The notes beneath the pieces were generated by a model. It saw nothing but the letters and a program-made list of their open reading frames with translations, had not been told where the DNA came from and searched no databases. A stretch of 38,757 bases of DNA, from positions 1-38,757 of the forward strand of contig CAYRDI010000016.1 in the NCBI GenBank assembly GCA_964423095.1, given 5' to 3'. Both the position numbers and the translations under genes were made by a program. Position 1 is the stretch's first letter. The number at the start of each line of letters is the position of its first letter. This document shows, in pieces, positions 23,877 through 32,115 of the stretch. The stretch comes from Micavibrio_A sp964423095. GTDB taxonomy: Bacteria > Pseudomonadota > Alphaproteobacteria > Micavibrionales > Micavibrionaceae.

Positions 23877-25341
23877 GACCGAAGGTTTTAACGCGAAAGC
23901 CCGCTTTTGGAAACCTCTGTTTGTTTTATCGGCGTTGTTGCTTGTTTCCTGTTCGGTCAATCCGGCAACGGGCGAGCGGCAATTTACCGCCCTGATGCCC
24001 GAAGGGCAGGAAGCCTCTATCGGCGCATCCGAACACCAAAAGGTCCGCGAAACCTACGGCGATTTCATGGAAGGCCCGATCGCCGAGTATGTCAACCGGA
24101 TCGGCCAGAAGGTGGCGCGCGGCACGGAACGCACCGATGTCCAATATAAATTCCATGTTATCGATTCCCCCATCGTCAATGCCTTTGCCATTCCGGGCGG
24201 GTATATTTATGTTTCCCGCGGATTGTTGGCACTCGCCAATTCAGAGGCCGAAATGGCGGGGGTCATCGCCCACGAAATCGGCCACATCACCGCGCGCCAT
24301 GCAGCGGCAAGAATGTCGCAAGGTGTTCTGGCGGGGCTCGGGGCGGCCGTACTTTCAGCCGTCACGGGCAGCGGGGCGGTGGGACAAATCGCCAATGTCG
24401 GTTCCGATCTTTACATCAAATCCTATTCCAGATCGCAAGAAGACCAGGCCGACGGGCTGGGCGTTCGTTATCTAGCGCAGGCGGGTTATGACCCCGATGC
24501 CATGGCGGGCTTTCTGGCCAGTCTGGATGCCCAGACCAAACTCGATCAACGTATTTCCGGAAAAAGCGAGGGCGCAGGATCCAATTATTTTTCCACGCAC
24601 CCGGTCACTGCGGAGCGCGTGAAGCATGCTCATGCCGAAGCCGTGGCGTTCAGCAACGGCCCGCGCGTGGTTAACCGCGATGTGTATCTGTCGATGATCA
24701 ATGGTTTAACCTATGGTGATTCCGAAGCGCAGGGCTTCATTCGCGGGGATAGTTTCTATCACACCAAAATGGGTTTCATGTTCCATGTGCCAAACGGGTT
24801 TACAGTGGCCAACAACCCAACCGAATTGATCGCGGCGCATCCGAACGGATCACTGTTTTTGCTGGATTCCGGACGGGATGATCAGGGGCGTGATCCATTA
24901 TCATATCTGACCGACAACTGGATGAAGGGCAAAGCACCGCAGGGCGCGGAAAATGTCACGATCAACGGCATGCGGGCGGCCACCGCAGCTTTTGCCGGCA
25001 CGGCGAACGGAACGCCTGTGACCATCCGTGTTGTCGCCCTGGAATGGAAACCGGGACAATTTTTCCGCATGCAAATGGCCATTCCGCAAAATGCCGGTAC
25101 GGATACGGTGGAAGAATTAAAGCGCACGACCTATAGCTTCCGTCCCCTGACGGCACAGGAAAAAGCCTCTATCCATCCGTTGAAGGTGCGCACCTTTACC
25201 GCCAGTCCGGGCATGAGCGTGGCGTCCGCCGCCACGCGTATGGATTTTTCCGATTATAAGGAGGAGCGGTTCCGCGTGCTGAATGGCATCGGCAACGGCA
25301 ACCTTGTACCGGGACAGGTTTACAAAGTAATCGCCCAATAA
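23875..25341 (+). CDS. M48-family metalloprotease lipoprotein
   Basis: The ATG at 23875 is preceded by GAAGGAA and gives a 488-aa product. It begins with a lipoprotein signal (KPLFVLSALLLVSC, lipobox LVSC at Cys26). Zinc site: HEIGH at residues 133-137 within GVIAHEIGHITARHAAARM, with the third ligand Glu expected in the SRSQEDQADGLGVRYLAQAGYDP segment. This is the Ste24/BepA-type M48 layout of outer-membrane quality-control proteases. A second domain (about 270-440) and a C-terminal LysM-like end (FRVLNGIGNGNLVPGQVYKVIAQ) follow. It is divergent from the thermonuclease with overlapping start codons and is followed by a bidirectional terminator. Confidence 0.9.
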   Translation: MTEGFNAKARFWKPLFVLSALLLVSCSVNPATGERQFTALMPEGQEASIGASEHQKVRETYGDFMEGPIAEYVNRIGQKVARGTERTDVQYKFHVIDSPIVNAFAIPGGYIYVSRGLLALANSEAEMAGVIAHEIGHITARHAAARMSQGVLAGLGAAVLSAVTGSGAVGQIANVGSDLYIKSYSRSQEDQADGLGVRYLAQAGYDPDAMAGFLASLDAQTKLDQRISGKSEGAGSNYFSTHPVTAERVKHAHAEAVAFSNGPRVVNRDVYLSMINGLTYGDSEAQGFIRGDSFYHTKMGFMFHVPNGFTVANNPTELIAAHPNGSLFLLDSGRDDQGRDPLSYLTDNWMKGKAPQGAENVTINGMRAATAAFAGTANGTPVTIRVVALEWKPGQFFRMQMAIPQNAGTDTVEELKRTTYSFRPLTAQEKASIHPLKVRTFTASPGMSVASAATRMDFSDYKEERFRVLNGIGNGNLVPGQVYKVIAQ

Positions 25342-25344
25342 ACG

Positions 25345-25372
25345 AAAAGCCCGCAACACAGCGGGCTTTTTT
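25345..25372. terminator. Bidirectional terminator between M48 protease and rpoH
   Basis: Stem AAAAGCCCGC / GCGGGCTTTT with an AACACA loop and T-run on plus; on minus the arm also ends in TTTT. Confidence 0.9.
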
Positions 25373-25392
25373 ACATTCCGATCCACCCGGTT

Positions 25393-26280
25393 TTACGCGT
25401 TCGTAAAAAGGTCTTCGGGGTTGGCAACGCGTTCGACCATAGAGGCTTTTAGCTTTTCCATCGCGCGGGCTTCCAGTTGCCGCACCCGTTCTTTGGATAC
25501 GCCAAGCTCCTTGCCCAGATCTTCCAAAGTCACCGTTTCATATTTCAAATGACGATCGCGAATGATTTTTTGTTCACGGTCGGATAAGTGACCCAGCGCA
25601 TCTTCCAGCCATTTTGACCGTGTTTTCGCATCACGCATGCCGATCACAATGTCTTCGGGGTTGGGGCGGTCATCTTTCAAAAAGGACTGCCATTCTTCCT
25701 CACCATCGTCGTGGATGACGGCATTGAGCGAAGAGTCCGCACCCGAAAGCCTTCCTTCCATTTCTTCGACATCGCGCAGGTTGACGTTGAGTTCTTTTGC
25801 AATTTTGGTTCGCCCTTCGTCACCCAGACCTTCGGCCCCGTTTGCGCGTTCGATTTTGGCGCGCAGACGTCGCAGGTTGAAGAACAGCGATTTTTGCGCG
25901 GCCGTCGTGCCGGTGCGGACGATCGACCAGTTGCGCAGTACATAATCCTGTATCGCAGACCGTATCCACCAGTTGGCATAGGTGGAAAAACGGACATCGC
26001 GTTCCGGTTCGAAACGGTTGGCAGCCTGCATTAGCCCGATATTGCCTTCCTGAATCAAATCACCCATCGGCAACCCGTAATTCCGGAACTTCGCCGCACC
26101 GGACACAACCAGACGGGTGTAAGACCGGACCAGTTCATGCAGGGCTTGTTTATCCCCATGGTCCCTCCAGCGGCGGGCGAGGTCCAGCTCATGCTCTTTT
26201 TCCAGCAACGGCTCGTTCATCGACTGGCGTATGTATTGCAGGTTGGCTTTCTGGGTTTGTGGATCGTCAATGTGGGCCAT
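25393..26280 (-). CDS. rpoH: RNA polymerase sigma-32 (heat-shock sigma factor)
   Basis: RpoH directs RNA polymerase to heat-shock promoters. The 295-aa product has sigma region 2 (LVRSYTRLVVSGAAKFRNYGLPMGDLIQEGNIGLMQAANRFEPERDVRFSTYANWWIRSAIQDYVLRNW, split here only by residue position 48-117), the RpoH box with QKSLFFNLRR near 128-137, and region 4 (LSDREQKIIRDRHL, LEDLGKELGVSKERVRQLEARAMEKL). The ATG has AGGAAGAC upstream. The 5' leader has a small CCACC/GGTGG hairpin just before this site. Confidence 0.96.
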   Translation of the reverse strand: MAHIDDPQTQKANLQYIRQSMNEPLLEKEHELDLARRWRDHGDKQALHELVRSYTRLVVSGAAKFRNYGLPMGDLIQEGNIGLMQAANRFEPERDVRFSTYANWWIRSAIQDYVLRNWSIVRTGTTAAQKSLFFNLRRLRAKIERANGAEGLGDEGRTKIAKELNVNLRDVEEMEGRLSGADSSLNAVIHDDGEEEWQSFLKDDRPNPEDIVIGMRDAKTRSKWLEDALGHLSDREQKIIRDRHLKYETVTLEDLGKELGVSKERVRQLEARAMEKLKASMVERVANPEDLFTNA

Positions 26281-26305
26281 GATGGGTCTTCCTTTTCGCT
26301 TTGTA

Positions 26306-26322
26306 CCACCTTGATACGGTGG
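26306..26322 (-). promoter_or_regulatory. Small hairpin in rpoH leader
   Basis: CCACC / GGTGG, 5-bp arms with a 7-nt loop, lies 26-42 nt upstream of the rpoH ATG and about 12 nt before the ribosome site. Short, so the structure is only suggestive. Confidence 0.25.
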
Positions 26323-26470
26323 CGTAATAGGATTGGATCAGTCCTGTTTCATTATTTAGGCGCGCCAAATGTGAATTCATTGTGACAAAAACACCGATAG
26401 ATGCTGGGTCATGTCGGCTTTTTACTGGATAGGGGTGCAAAGAAATGTCGTCCCTGAGGGAACCAACGGA

Positions 26471-27289
26471 TCAGGCCTGTAAAAGTTCAAACACCTGACC
26501 GCGGGAATCCATCTGCGCGCAGACCAGATTTCCGCCAAAGCCGCTGCCGCCATCAAGCGAGGCGGTCACGCAATTCAAACGTACGCCGGAATGCAGGGGG
26601 TCATACCCACGTATGATTTTTTCAAAGGGTTTGTACGCTTCCGTGATTCCGTAAAAATCTTCGCCGGAGGCCCAGAAATTTTCCCCCTGATCTTCCAATT
26701 TCAACGTGGGGTTCAGCCCCGCATTGACGAAAAGCAGCCGGAGCGTGCCGTTTTCGCTGGTATAGGCGGCGCGGCGGTGATGGGTGTAGAAAATCTCGTG
26801 GGCGGCATTTGCGCGTAGCGCGGCGCGGATTTTTCCCGTCCAGCGGGTGAGGGCAAGTACACCTTCCTTGCAGGCGCGAATACCATCGTATTCATCTATG
26901 CCATAACTTTCCAGCGTGGCTGCGAGACCCTGATCGAGCATCAGTTGGAGGGAATTTTCGGGTTTGTTGACAAACTGGATCTGGAGCAGCTTTTGCCACA
27001 TATCTTCCTGTCGCCCGCGCAGGTAAATGATGTCGGATGGCATCATACCGGGTTGCGCCAGTGCCAGACGCCGGAACGTCAGCAGTTCATCCACCGTTTC
27101 CCGGGATTTCCGGCCATAGCCGGTATAGTTGCCAAGATAAATAATCCGGTCTCCCGCCTGCAAGCGTTCGAGCAGGGCATCATGCAGGGCGTAAAGTTTT
27201 TCGAGTTCGCCGTGAATGGCGGAAACCGCCCACACCCGCCGGGGGGAGCCGAGTTCCTTGAAACGTATATCGGGCGAAGTCGTGCACAT
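26471..27289 (-). CDS. Degenerate metallophosphatase-like protein (pseudoenzyme candidate)
   Basis: The 272-aa product from ATG 27289 follows the order of the calcineurin-like protein phosphatase motifs, but each has lost metal ligands. The usual GDIHG reads SAIHG, GDYVDRG reads GNYTGYG and RGNHE reads RGRQE. Surrounding sequence is preserved: RIIYLGNYTGYGRKSRETVDELL, IIYLRGRQEDMWQKLL and later LLFVNAGLNPTLKL. This suggests a folded, non-catalytic relative, perhaps a binding or regulatory protein. I recall such proteins in Rhodospirillales, but that is memory, not a search. A TTG two codons upstream could also start it. It is upstream of rpoH on the same strand, 190 nt away. Confidence 0.65.
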   Translation of the reverse strand: MCTTSPDIRFKELGSPRRVWAVSAIHGELEKLYALHDALLERLQAGDRIIYLGNYTGYGRKSRETVDELLTFRRLALAQPGMMPSDIIYLRGRQEDMWQKLLQIQFVNKPENSLQLMLDQGLAATLESYGIDEYDGIRACKEGVLALTRWTGKIRAALRANAAHEIFYTHHRRAAYTSENGTLRLLFVNAGLNPTLKLEDQGENFWASGEDFYGITEAYKPFEKIIRGYDPLHSGVRLNCVTASLDGGSGFGGNLVCAQMDSRGQVFELLQA

Positions 27290-27617
27290 GGGCAAATCTC
27301 GTCTGATAAGGTGGGAAGACAGCGAACGCTTTAGAGGCAGGGTTTAGAGGCAGGGTGAAGAAGCCCGCAAGATAAGTATAATTTTATGGAGAGTCGCAAC
27401 TTTTGAAAATCATAAGTGCATACTTATATACACAGCTGTGGATAAGTAAGACACGAAGCGTCCTAACCAAAACCGTCATCCCGAGCGAAGTCGAGGGATC
27501 TTTTCTTTGTCTTTTTTATCTAAGATCCCCCCACTCGGCGCTGCCTCGGTCGGGATGACAGAAGAAGGGGCGGTTTTGAAGATGTCTTCGTCATGCCTTC
27601 TGTGATATTCATCATCC
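27290..27617. other. Intergenic region of 328 nt with a repeat and a tandem duplication
   Basis: The 13-nt unit TTAGAGGCAGGGT occurs twice in a row (27331-27356). An AT-rich stretch follows with ATACTTATATACAC, then the palindromic repeat at 27475-27559. The promoter of the divergent metallophosphatase-like gene and of the LysE gene must be here; no clear element was found. No gene is seen. Confidence 0.6.
27475..27559. repeat. Dispersed palindromic repeat family B, best copy
   Basis: Outer arms GTCATCCCGA and TCGGGATGAC are perfectly complementary; inner parts GAGGGATC / GATCCCCC also pair. This is the intergenic palindrome layout seen in many proteobacterial genomes. Confidence 0.8.
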
Positions 27618-28262
27618 ATGCACACATTTTTTACAGACTGGCTCTTGTTGCTGGCGATCTTCACCGTAGCGTTGGCCTCTCCGGGGCCGGATTTTGTTAT
27701 GGCTGTTCGCAATTCCGTGATGGGATCGCGCAAGGCCGGAATTTTTACTGCGATCGGGTTCGGTCTGGGTGTCGCCGTGCATGTTCTGTACTGTCTGGCC
27801 GGTCTTGCGCTTGTGATTTCCCAATCGATCCTGCTATTTACGATCATAAAATGGGTTGGGGCCGCCTATCTTTTCTACGTGGGGGTAAAAGCCATTCGCT
27901 CGCAAGGTTTTTCGGAGGATGGTGAAGAAGGGGCCGCAACGTCTTCGGTCATGCGGCAACAGATAACCCCTTTGCAAGCATTGCGCAGCGGCTTCATCAC
28001 CAATCTTTTTAATCCCAAAGCCACGCTCTTCTTTCTGGCGCTCTTTACACAGGTGATCCGGCCCGATGCGCTTTTTGTCGAAAAGGCGGTTTACGGTCTG
28101 ACCTGTATCGTGATGACCATGATCTGGTTTTCATTGGTGGCCACGGTGCTGATGGCCCCAAAAATAAAGGCGGGGTTCCTCAAGCTGTCAAAATGGATCG
28201 ACCGGGTTTGCGGGGCGTTGTTTATCGGCCTTGGGATCAAACTTGCCTTAACCCGCCTATAA
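27618..28262 (+). CDS. LysE/RhtB-family amino acid exporter
   Basis: The 214-aa product is a typical LysE-family inner-membrane exporter: N-terminal helix with ASPGPDFVMAVRNSVMGSRKAGIFTAIGFGLGVAVHVL, the second helix GLALVISQSILLFTIIKWVGAAYLFYVGVKAI, then FITNLFNPKATLFFLALF, and two more C-terminal helices ending RVCGALFIGLGIKLALTRL. The family exports amino acids or derivatives; the substrate is unknown. The start is only 59 nt after the palindromic repeat and has no clear ribosome site. It is convergent with carD across a terminator. Confidence 0.88.
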   Translation: MHTFFTDWLLLLAIFTVALASPGPDFVMAVRNSVMGSRKAGIFTAIGFGLGVAVHVLYCLAGLALVISQSILLFTIIKWVGAAYLFYVGVKAIRSQGFSEDGEEGAATSSVMRQQITPLQALRSGFITNLFNPKATLFFLALFTQVIRPDALFVEKAVYGLTCIVMTMIWFSLVATVLMAPKIKAGFLKLSKWIDRVCGALFIGLGIKLALTRL

Positions 28263-28288
28263 AAAAACAGGCGGGGGTGCCCGCCTGT
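28261..28288. terminator. Terminator between LysE gene and carD
   Basis: Stem ACAGGCGGG / CCCGCCTGT, 9 bp. On minus it is followed by seven T, which fits the end of the carD transcript; on plus the T-run is weak. Confidence 0.8.
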
Positions 28289-28319
28289 GATTAGTTTTAT
28301 ACCTAGGAATGATAATTCG

Positions 28320-28865
28320 TTATGCGGCCTTTTTCTGTTCGGCCACTTCGGCGGCTTTTTTCGCAGAGGCGCCCATCAGTTTTTCCAGCTTGGCCACCGC
28401 TTTGTCTTCGGTGATTTTTTCAACTGCCGCAACTTCACGGGCCAGACGTTCCAGTGCGGATTGGTAAATCTGACGCTCGGAATAGGATTGCTCGGCTTCT
28501 TCGGTGTTGCGTTTCAAATCGCGCAGCACTTCGGCAATCGCAATCGGGTCACCGGAGTTGATCTTCATTTCGTATTCGGCGGCGCGGCGGGACCACATGG
28601 TGCGACGGATGCGGGCACGGCCCTGCAGCGTTTTCAGCGCGTCTTTCATGCGGGATGTGGTGCACAGGCGGCGAAGACCGGATGTTTTTGCCTTGAAGAC
28701 AGGAATCTTCAAACGCATGCGGTCTTTTTCAAACGTGATAGCGTACAATTTCACGTCCACGCCGCCGATTTTCGCGGTTTCAATGCCTTCGATCAGGCCA
28801 ACACCGTGTGCGGGGTAAACAACGTAATCGCCTTTTTTGAAATTGTCGTTATCTGCTGTCGCCAT
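28320..28865 (-). CDS. carD: CarD-family RNA polymerase-binding regulator
   Basis: CarD/CdnL proteins bind the RNA polymerase beta subunit and steady the open complex at ribosomal and other promoters. The 181-aa product has the RNA polymerase-interacting barrel (NFKKGDYVVYPAHGVGLIEGIETAKIGG, VKLYAITFEKDRMRLKIPV) and the DNA-binding helical part (TMWSRRAAEYEMKINSGDPIAIAEVLRDLKRN, SYSERQIYQSALERLAREVAAVE). A Lys/Ala-rich tail follows. The ATG has AAAGG upstream; a nested inverted repeat lies in the leader. It stands beside fdxA, as often in alphaproteobacteria. Confidence 0.92.
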   Translation of the reverse strand: MATADNDNFKKGDYVVYPAHGVGLIEGIETAKIGGVDVKLYAITFEKDRMRLKIPVFKAKTSGLRRLCTTSRMKDALKTLQGRARIRRTMWSRRAAEYEMKINSGDPIAIAEVLRDLKRNTEEAEQSYSERQIYQSALERLAREVAAVEKITEDKAVAKLEKLMGASAKKAAEVAEQKKAA

Positions 28866-28893
28866 GTTCTGGAACCTTTCTTTTTATTGTTAG

Positions 28894-28941
28894 GGACAAA
28901 AAAGCCTTGTTTCGGAGATAGCTCCGAACGCCGGTTTGTCC
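28894..28941 (-). promoter_or_regulatory. Nested inverted repeat in the carD leader
   Basis: Outer arms GGACAAA (28894-28900) and TTTGTCC (28935-28941) enclose inner arms TTCGGAG and CTCCGAA (28911-28928) with an ATAG loop. In RNA this gives a stem of two tiers, 28 nt upstream of the carD ATG. It could be a structured leader or protein site. Confidence 0.5.
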
Positions 28942-29106
28942 ATGTCGGGAAAACGATTTCGTTCTGTTTTCACAGACGTTTTTCAGAGGTTCGTGGCCGT
29001 TTTAGGCAGCTTTACCATAAAGCTGGCCAAATGGGTCACAGTCCGCCGTTCGTTAAACCATAAAAGGGATCATACTTAAAAAAGTGTTAATTTTCAACTT
29101 TTTTAT

Positions 29107-29134
29107 TAAAAACCGCAGAAATGCTTGGTTTTTT
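29107..29134 (-). terminator. Terminator after fdxA
   Basis: On minus the stem AAAACC-AA-GCA / TGC-GGTTTT with a TTTC loop is followed by TTTTTAAT. It overlaps the fdxA stop region. Confidence 0.65.
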
Positions 29135-29469
29135 TAATCGCCGTCGCCGGGTTTTTCGCTGAACAGGGCCATTTTGTCCGGCTTGTCCTTCATGACTTCG
29201 GCATCCGGCAGGGGCGGCTTAACCTTTGTAATTACGGGCCATTTTGTGGCGTATTCGCGGTTCAGGTCCAAAAACTTCTCCGCCCGCGGGTCAACATCGG
29301 GGATGATGGCTTCAATCGGGCATTCCGGCTCACACACTCCGCAATCAATGCACTCATCGGGATGAATGACCAGCATGTTTTCCCCTTCGTAGAAGCAATC
29401 CACGGGGCATACTTCCACGCAATCGGTGTATTTGCAGGCGATACAGACGTCGGTTACCACAAAAGTCAT
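29134..29469 (-). CDS. fdxA: Seven-iron ferredoxin
   Basis: FdxA is a small electron carrier with one [3Fe-4S] and one [4Fe-4S] cluster. The 111-aa product starts MTFVVTDVCIACKYTDCVEVCPVDCFYEGENMLVI (residues 1-35) with Cys9, Cys12, Cys17, Cys21, and has Cys40, 43, 46 and 50 in ECIDCGVCEPECP. Spacing is that of the 7Fe family, in which Cys9, 17 and 50 bind the [3Fe-4S] and Cys21, 40, 43 and 46 the [4Fe-4S] cluster. The C-terminal REYATKWPVIT segment is also typical. No partner reductase is adjacent. Confidence 0.94.
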   Translation of the reverse strand: MTFVVTDVCIACKYTDCVEVCPVDCFYEGENMLVIHPDECIDCGVCEPECPIEAIIPDVDPRAEKFLDLNREYATKWPVITKVKPPLPDAEVMKDKPDKMALFSEKPGDGD

Positions 29470-29561
29470 GGCACCCGTATAACCACAGAATCGGCTGAAA
29501 ACAAGGGGCTTTCGTGGACGTGTTTTTGATTTGTTAAGAAATTTTCAATAAAATATTAAGC

Positions 29562-29765
29562 ATGGATGATCGATCAAAGGATTTGATGAAAAGTATCCTG
29601 AAACGGGCGATGGAAGAAGGCCGCGAAGGCCGCGTCAAAATGATCCATGACCGTCTGAAAGCCGCCCGCGAGATCCCCGAAGACCACAAACGGATTCTGT
29701 TTGAATTAACCACGTTCGGCCGCGTTCTGCCCAAAAGCCCGTGGCAGAGTTTGTCACTACACTAA
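29562..29765 (+). CDS. Hypothetical small protein, 67 aa
   Basis: A short, strongly charged helical protein, MDDRSKDLMKSILKRAMEEGREGRVKMIHDRLKAAREIPEDHKR (residues 1-44), followed by a short hydrophobic end. No family is recognised. It is divergent from fdxA and its stop overlaps the ldcA stop by 9 nt. A weak ribosome site is seen, so coding status rests on the clean frame and AT-rich leader. Confidence 0.5.
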   Translation: MDDRSKDLMKSILKRAMEEGREGRVKMIHDRLKAAREIPEDHKRILFELTTFGRVLPKSPWQSLSLH

Positions 29766-30638
29766 CATCAGCATCGTTCCATCCAGTTTGGCCTTCGCGC
29801 CGATAGGGAATGTGACCAGATCCTGCCCATGGCCGAACGGGGCGTCCATGATGACCGGAATGTTCAAATCGGCCGTATGTTCGGTAATGATCTCTTCAAA
29901 CGAAAAGCCGAAAGGTGTGCCGGAATCTTTCAGGTCTGAAAACTGTCCCAACACCAGCCCGCCAAGTTTATCAAAGACACCCGCGCGGCGGAGCATGCAA
30001 AGATCGCGGTCGATGCGGCTCAGCTCTTCGCCCACATCTTCCAAGAATAGGATCGCGCCTTTGGCGTCCGGCATGTCTTTGCTGCCGATCAGCGAACGGA
30101 AGAGAGCAAGGTTGCCGCCGATCAAAGGCCCCGTCGCGGTGCCATCCCGTATGACTTTTGCGCCGTTCAACGGGATTGTTTTTTCTTCACCGGAAAGAAG
30201 ACGCAGGTTGAAATCTACCTGCGGATTGCTTGGCAATCTTCGAAAAGTCGGGCCATGATAGGTAATCAGGTCGCACCGTGCCGTAATCGCGCTCAAAATC
30301 GCCGTGTTGTCCGAAAACCCCATATAGATTTTCGGATTTTTTTTGATCAGTTTGTAATCAAGATGGTCGAGGATATGTAACGCGCGGTTGCCACCCGTGG
30401 CAAAGAACACGGCCCTGATGTTCGGTTCTTTGACCAGATCATGAAGCGCAGACACTTTTTGGTCCGTACTTCCCGCCGATTGGTGCAGCGTTTCAAAGCA
30501 TTGGGGATGGACAAAGACGTTATAGCCCTTGGCCGTCAGAAAATCCGTGCTGGCCTGAAGATCGGCGGGAGCAATCCGGCTACTTGGCGCCATCACGCCA
30601 ATGGTATCGCCTTTGTGAAGAGGGGGCGGAAGTTTCAT
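29757..30638 (-). CDS. ldcA: LD-carboxypeptidase
   Basis: LdcA-type S66 peptidases remove the terminal D-Ala from L,D-tetrapeptides during murein recycling. The 293-aa product from ATG 30638 has the family layout: APSSRIAPADLQAS at the N-terminus, nucleophile Ser109 in YMGFSDNTAI, Glu200 in FLEDVGEELSRIDR, and His270 in APFGHGQDL. The upstream open frame to 30704 overlaps phr, so the shorter start was used. There is no signal peptide, fitting a cytosolic recycling enzyme. The gene follows phr with overlap-like spacing. Confidence 0.9.
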   Translation of the reverse strand: MKLPPPLHKGDTIGVMAPSSRIAPADLQASTDFLTAKGYNVFVHPQCFETLHQSAGSTDQKVSALHDLVKEPNIRAVFFATGGNRALHILDHLDYKLIKKNPKIYMGFSDNTAILSAITARCDLITYHGPTFRRLPSNPQVDFNLRLLSGEEKTIPLNGAKVIRDGTATGPLIGGNLALFRSLIGSKDMPDAKGAILFLEDVGEELSRIDRDLCMLRRAGVFDKLGGLVLGQFSDLKDSGTPFGFSFEEIITEHTADLNIPVIMDAPFGHGQDLVTFPIGAKAKLDGTMLMLV

Positions 30639-30648
30639 GCCCACAAGC

Positions 30649-32073
30649 CTACTTCGTCTTGGCAAAGGCGTCCAGAGCCCTTTCCCGTGCGGCTGTGTGG
30701 TCAACGATGGGTTTGGGGTAGTGTTCGCCGAGGGTTACGCCGGCTTTCTTTAAAATCTCATCCGGTGCCTTCCACGGCTCATGTATGTATTTATCGGGCA
30801 GGTTTTTGAGTTCCGGCACAAAACGGCGGACGTAAGATCCATCCGCATCGAATTTCGAGCCCTGCGTCACCGGGTTGAAAATCCGGAAATAGGGGGCGGC
30901 ATCGGCACCCGAACCCGCAATCCATTGCCAACTCGCGGCATTGTTGGGCAGGTCCGCATCAAACAAACAGTCCCAGAACCATTTTTCGCCATCGCGCCAA
31001 TCCAGCAGAAGATGTTTGACCAGAAACGACCCCACAATCATCCGTGCGCGGTTGTGCATATAGCCCGTGATCCAAAGCTCACGCATCGCGGCGTCCACAA
31101 TCGGGTAGCCCGTCAGGCCGCGTTGCCACGCATCGAGGTTTTGATCGCTTTTATCCCACGGGAATTTATCAAATTTTGTTTGAAGATTTTTTGTTGGCAG
31201 ATCGGGAAAATGATAGAGCAGCGAATGCGAAAATTCTCGCCAGCCAAGCTCGGATGCGAAATGATCCAAATCTTTGGTCCAGCCTTCGGCTTCGCCCTTG
31301 TGCTTTGCGGCGTACCAGACCTGATTGGGTGATACTTCGCCAAAATGCAAATGAGGGGACAAATGCGAGGAATGTTTCCCATGCATATAATCCCGCCCAT
31401 CCTTATAGTTATTCAAGCCATCATCCAGAAAACCATGCAGGGCGTCTTTTGCGCCGTCTTCCCCCGGTGTGGAATAAAACATCATCGCCCTGTCCCACCG
31501 CGGTTCCGGTTTATGGGGGAGGAGTTGCAGATCATCCAGCGATAATCCTTTGTGCGCGGCCAATGATAGCGCGGGCTTTTTCAAGGGTTCGCGCGGCGGA
31601 GCTTTGGATAAGCATCCCTTTCGGTAGAACGGTGTGAAAACTTTGTACGGTGTGCCGTCGTCCTTTAACACGTCCCACGGTTCCCAGAGCAGGGAGCCGT
31701 TAAAGCTCTGCGCGTCGATGTCGTTCTCTTTGAGTGTTTCCTTGATCTTCTTGTCGCGATTGATCCGCCATGGTTCGTAACAGCGGTTCCAGTAAACGCC
31801 TTTCGCGCCAGCATCTTTTGCGAGATTTGGAATTTCTTTGGCAGCATTGCCCTTGAGCAACACAAGTTTTCCATCGAGCGATTTATTGAGTGCGCTGAGC
31901 GAGTGATGCAGCCACAGGCGGGATGCTCCGCCCATTTTCCAGCTTCCCGCGTTGTCATCATCCAGAACGTAAACGGGCAGAACCGTCCCGGCCTTCACCG
32001 CCGCCGTTAATGCAGGGTTGTCGGCCAGCCGCAAATCCTGCCGGAACCAGTGGATGGTGATTGTTTGTGCCAT
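30649..32073 (-). CDS. phr: CPD photolyase
   Basis: DNA photolyase uses blue light and FADH- to split cyclobutane pyrimidine dimers. From ATG 32073 the product is 474 aa: N-terminal antenna domain (ITIHWFRQDLRLADNPALTAAVKAGTVLPVYVLDD), then the FAD domain with ELGWREFSHSLLYHFP, GLTGYPIVDAAMRELWITGYMHNRARMIVGSFLVKHLLLDWR, WFWDCLFDADLPNNAASWQWIAGSGADAAPYFRIFNP. This is class I, with Trp residues for electron transfer present. A GTG start at 32079 is possible. The next gene ldcA starts 10 nt after the stop. Confidence 0.94.
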   Translation of the reverse strand: MAQTITIHWFRQDLRLADNPALTAAVKAGTVLPVYVLDDDNAGSWKMGGASRLWLHHSLSALNKSLDGKLVLLKGNAAKEIPNLAKDAGAKGVYWNRCYEPWRINRDKKIKETLKENDIDAQSFNGSLLWEPWDVLKDDGTPYKVFTPFYRKGCLSKAPPREPLKKPALSLAAHKGLSLDDLQLLPHKPEPRWDRAMMFYSTPGEDGAKDALHGFLDDGLNNYKDGRDYMHGKHSSHLSPHLHFGEVSPNQVWYAAKHKGEAEGWTKDLDHFASELGWREFSHSLLYHFPDLPTKNLQTKFDKFPWDKSDQNLDAWQRGLTGYPIVDAAMRELWITGYMHNRARMIVGSFLVKHLLLDWRDGEKWFWDCLFDADLPNNAASWQWIAGSGADAAPYFRIFNPVTQGSKFDADGSYVRRFVPELKNLPDKYIHEPWKAPDEILKKAGVTLGEHYPKPIVDHTAARERALDAFAKTK

Positions 32074-32115
32074 ATGCACAGCCTATAGGTATTTATGGCT
32101 TGAAGGATAGGGGGA

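Noticed and set aside
27331..27356. CRISPR-like or tandem array from the 13-nt direct repeat
   Set aside because: Only two adjacent units without spacers; a simple duplication.
28287..29063. 258-aa plus-strand open frame over carD
   Set aside because: Antisense of carD and of its leader; no ribosome site and Phe/Gly-rich translation.
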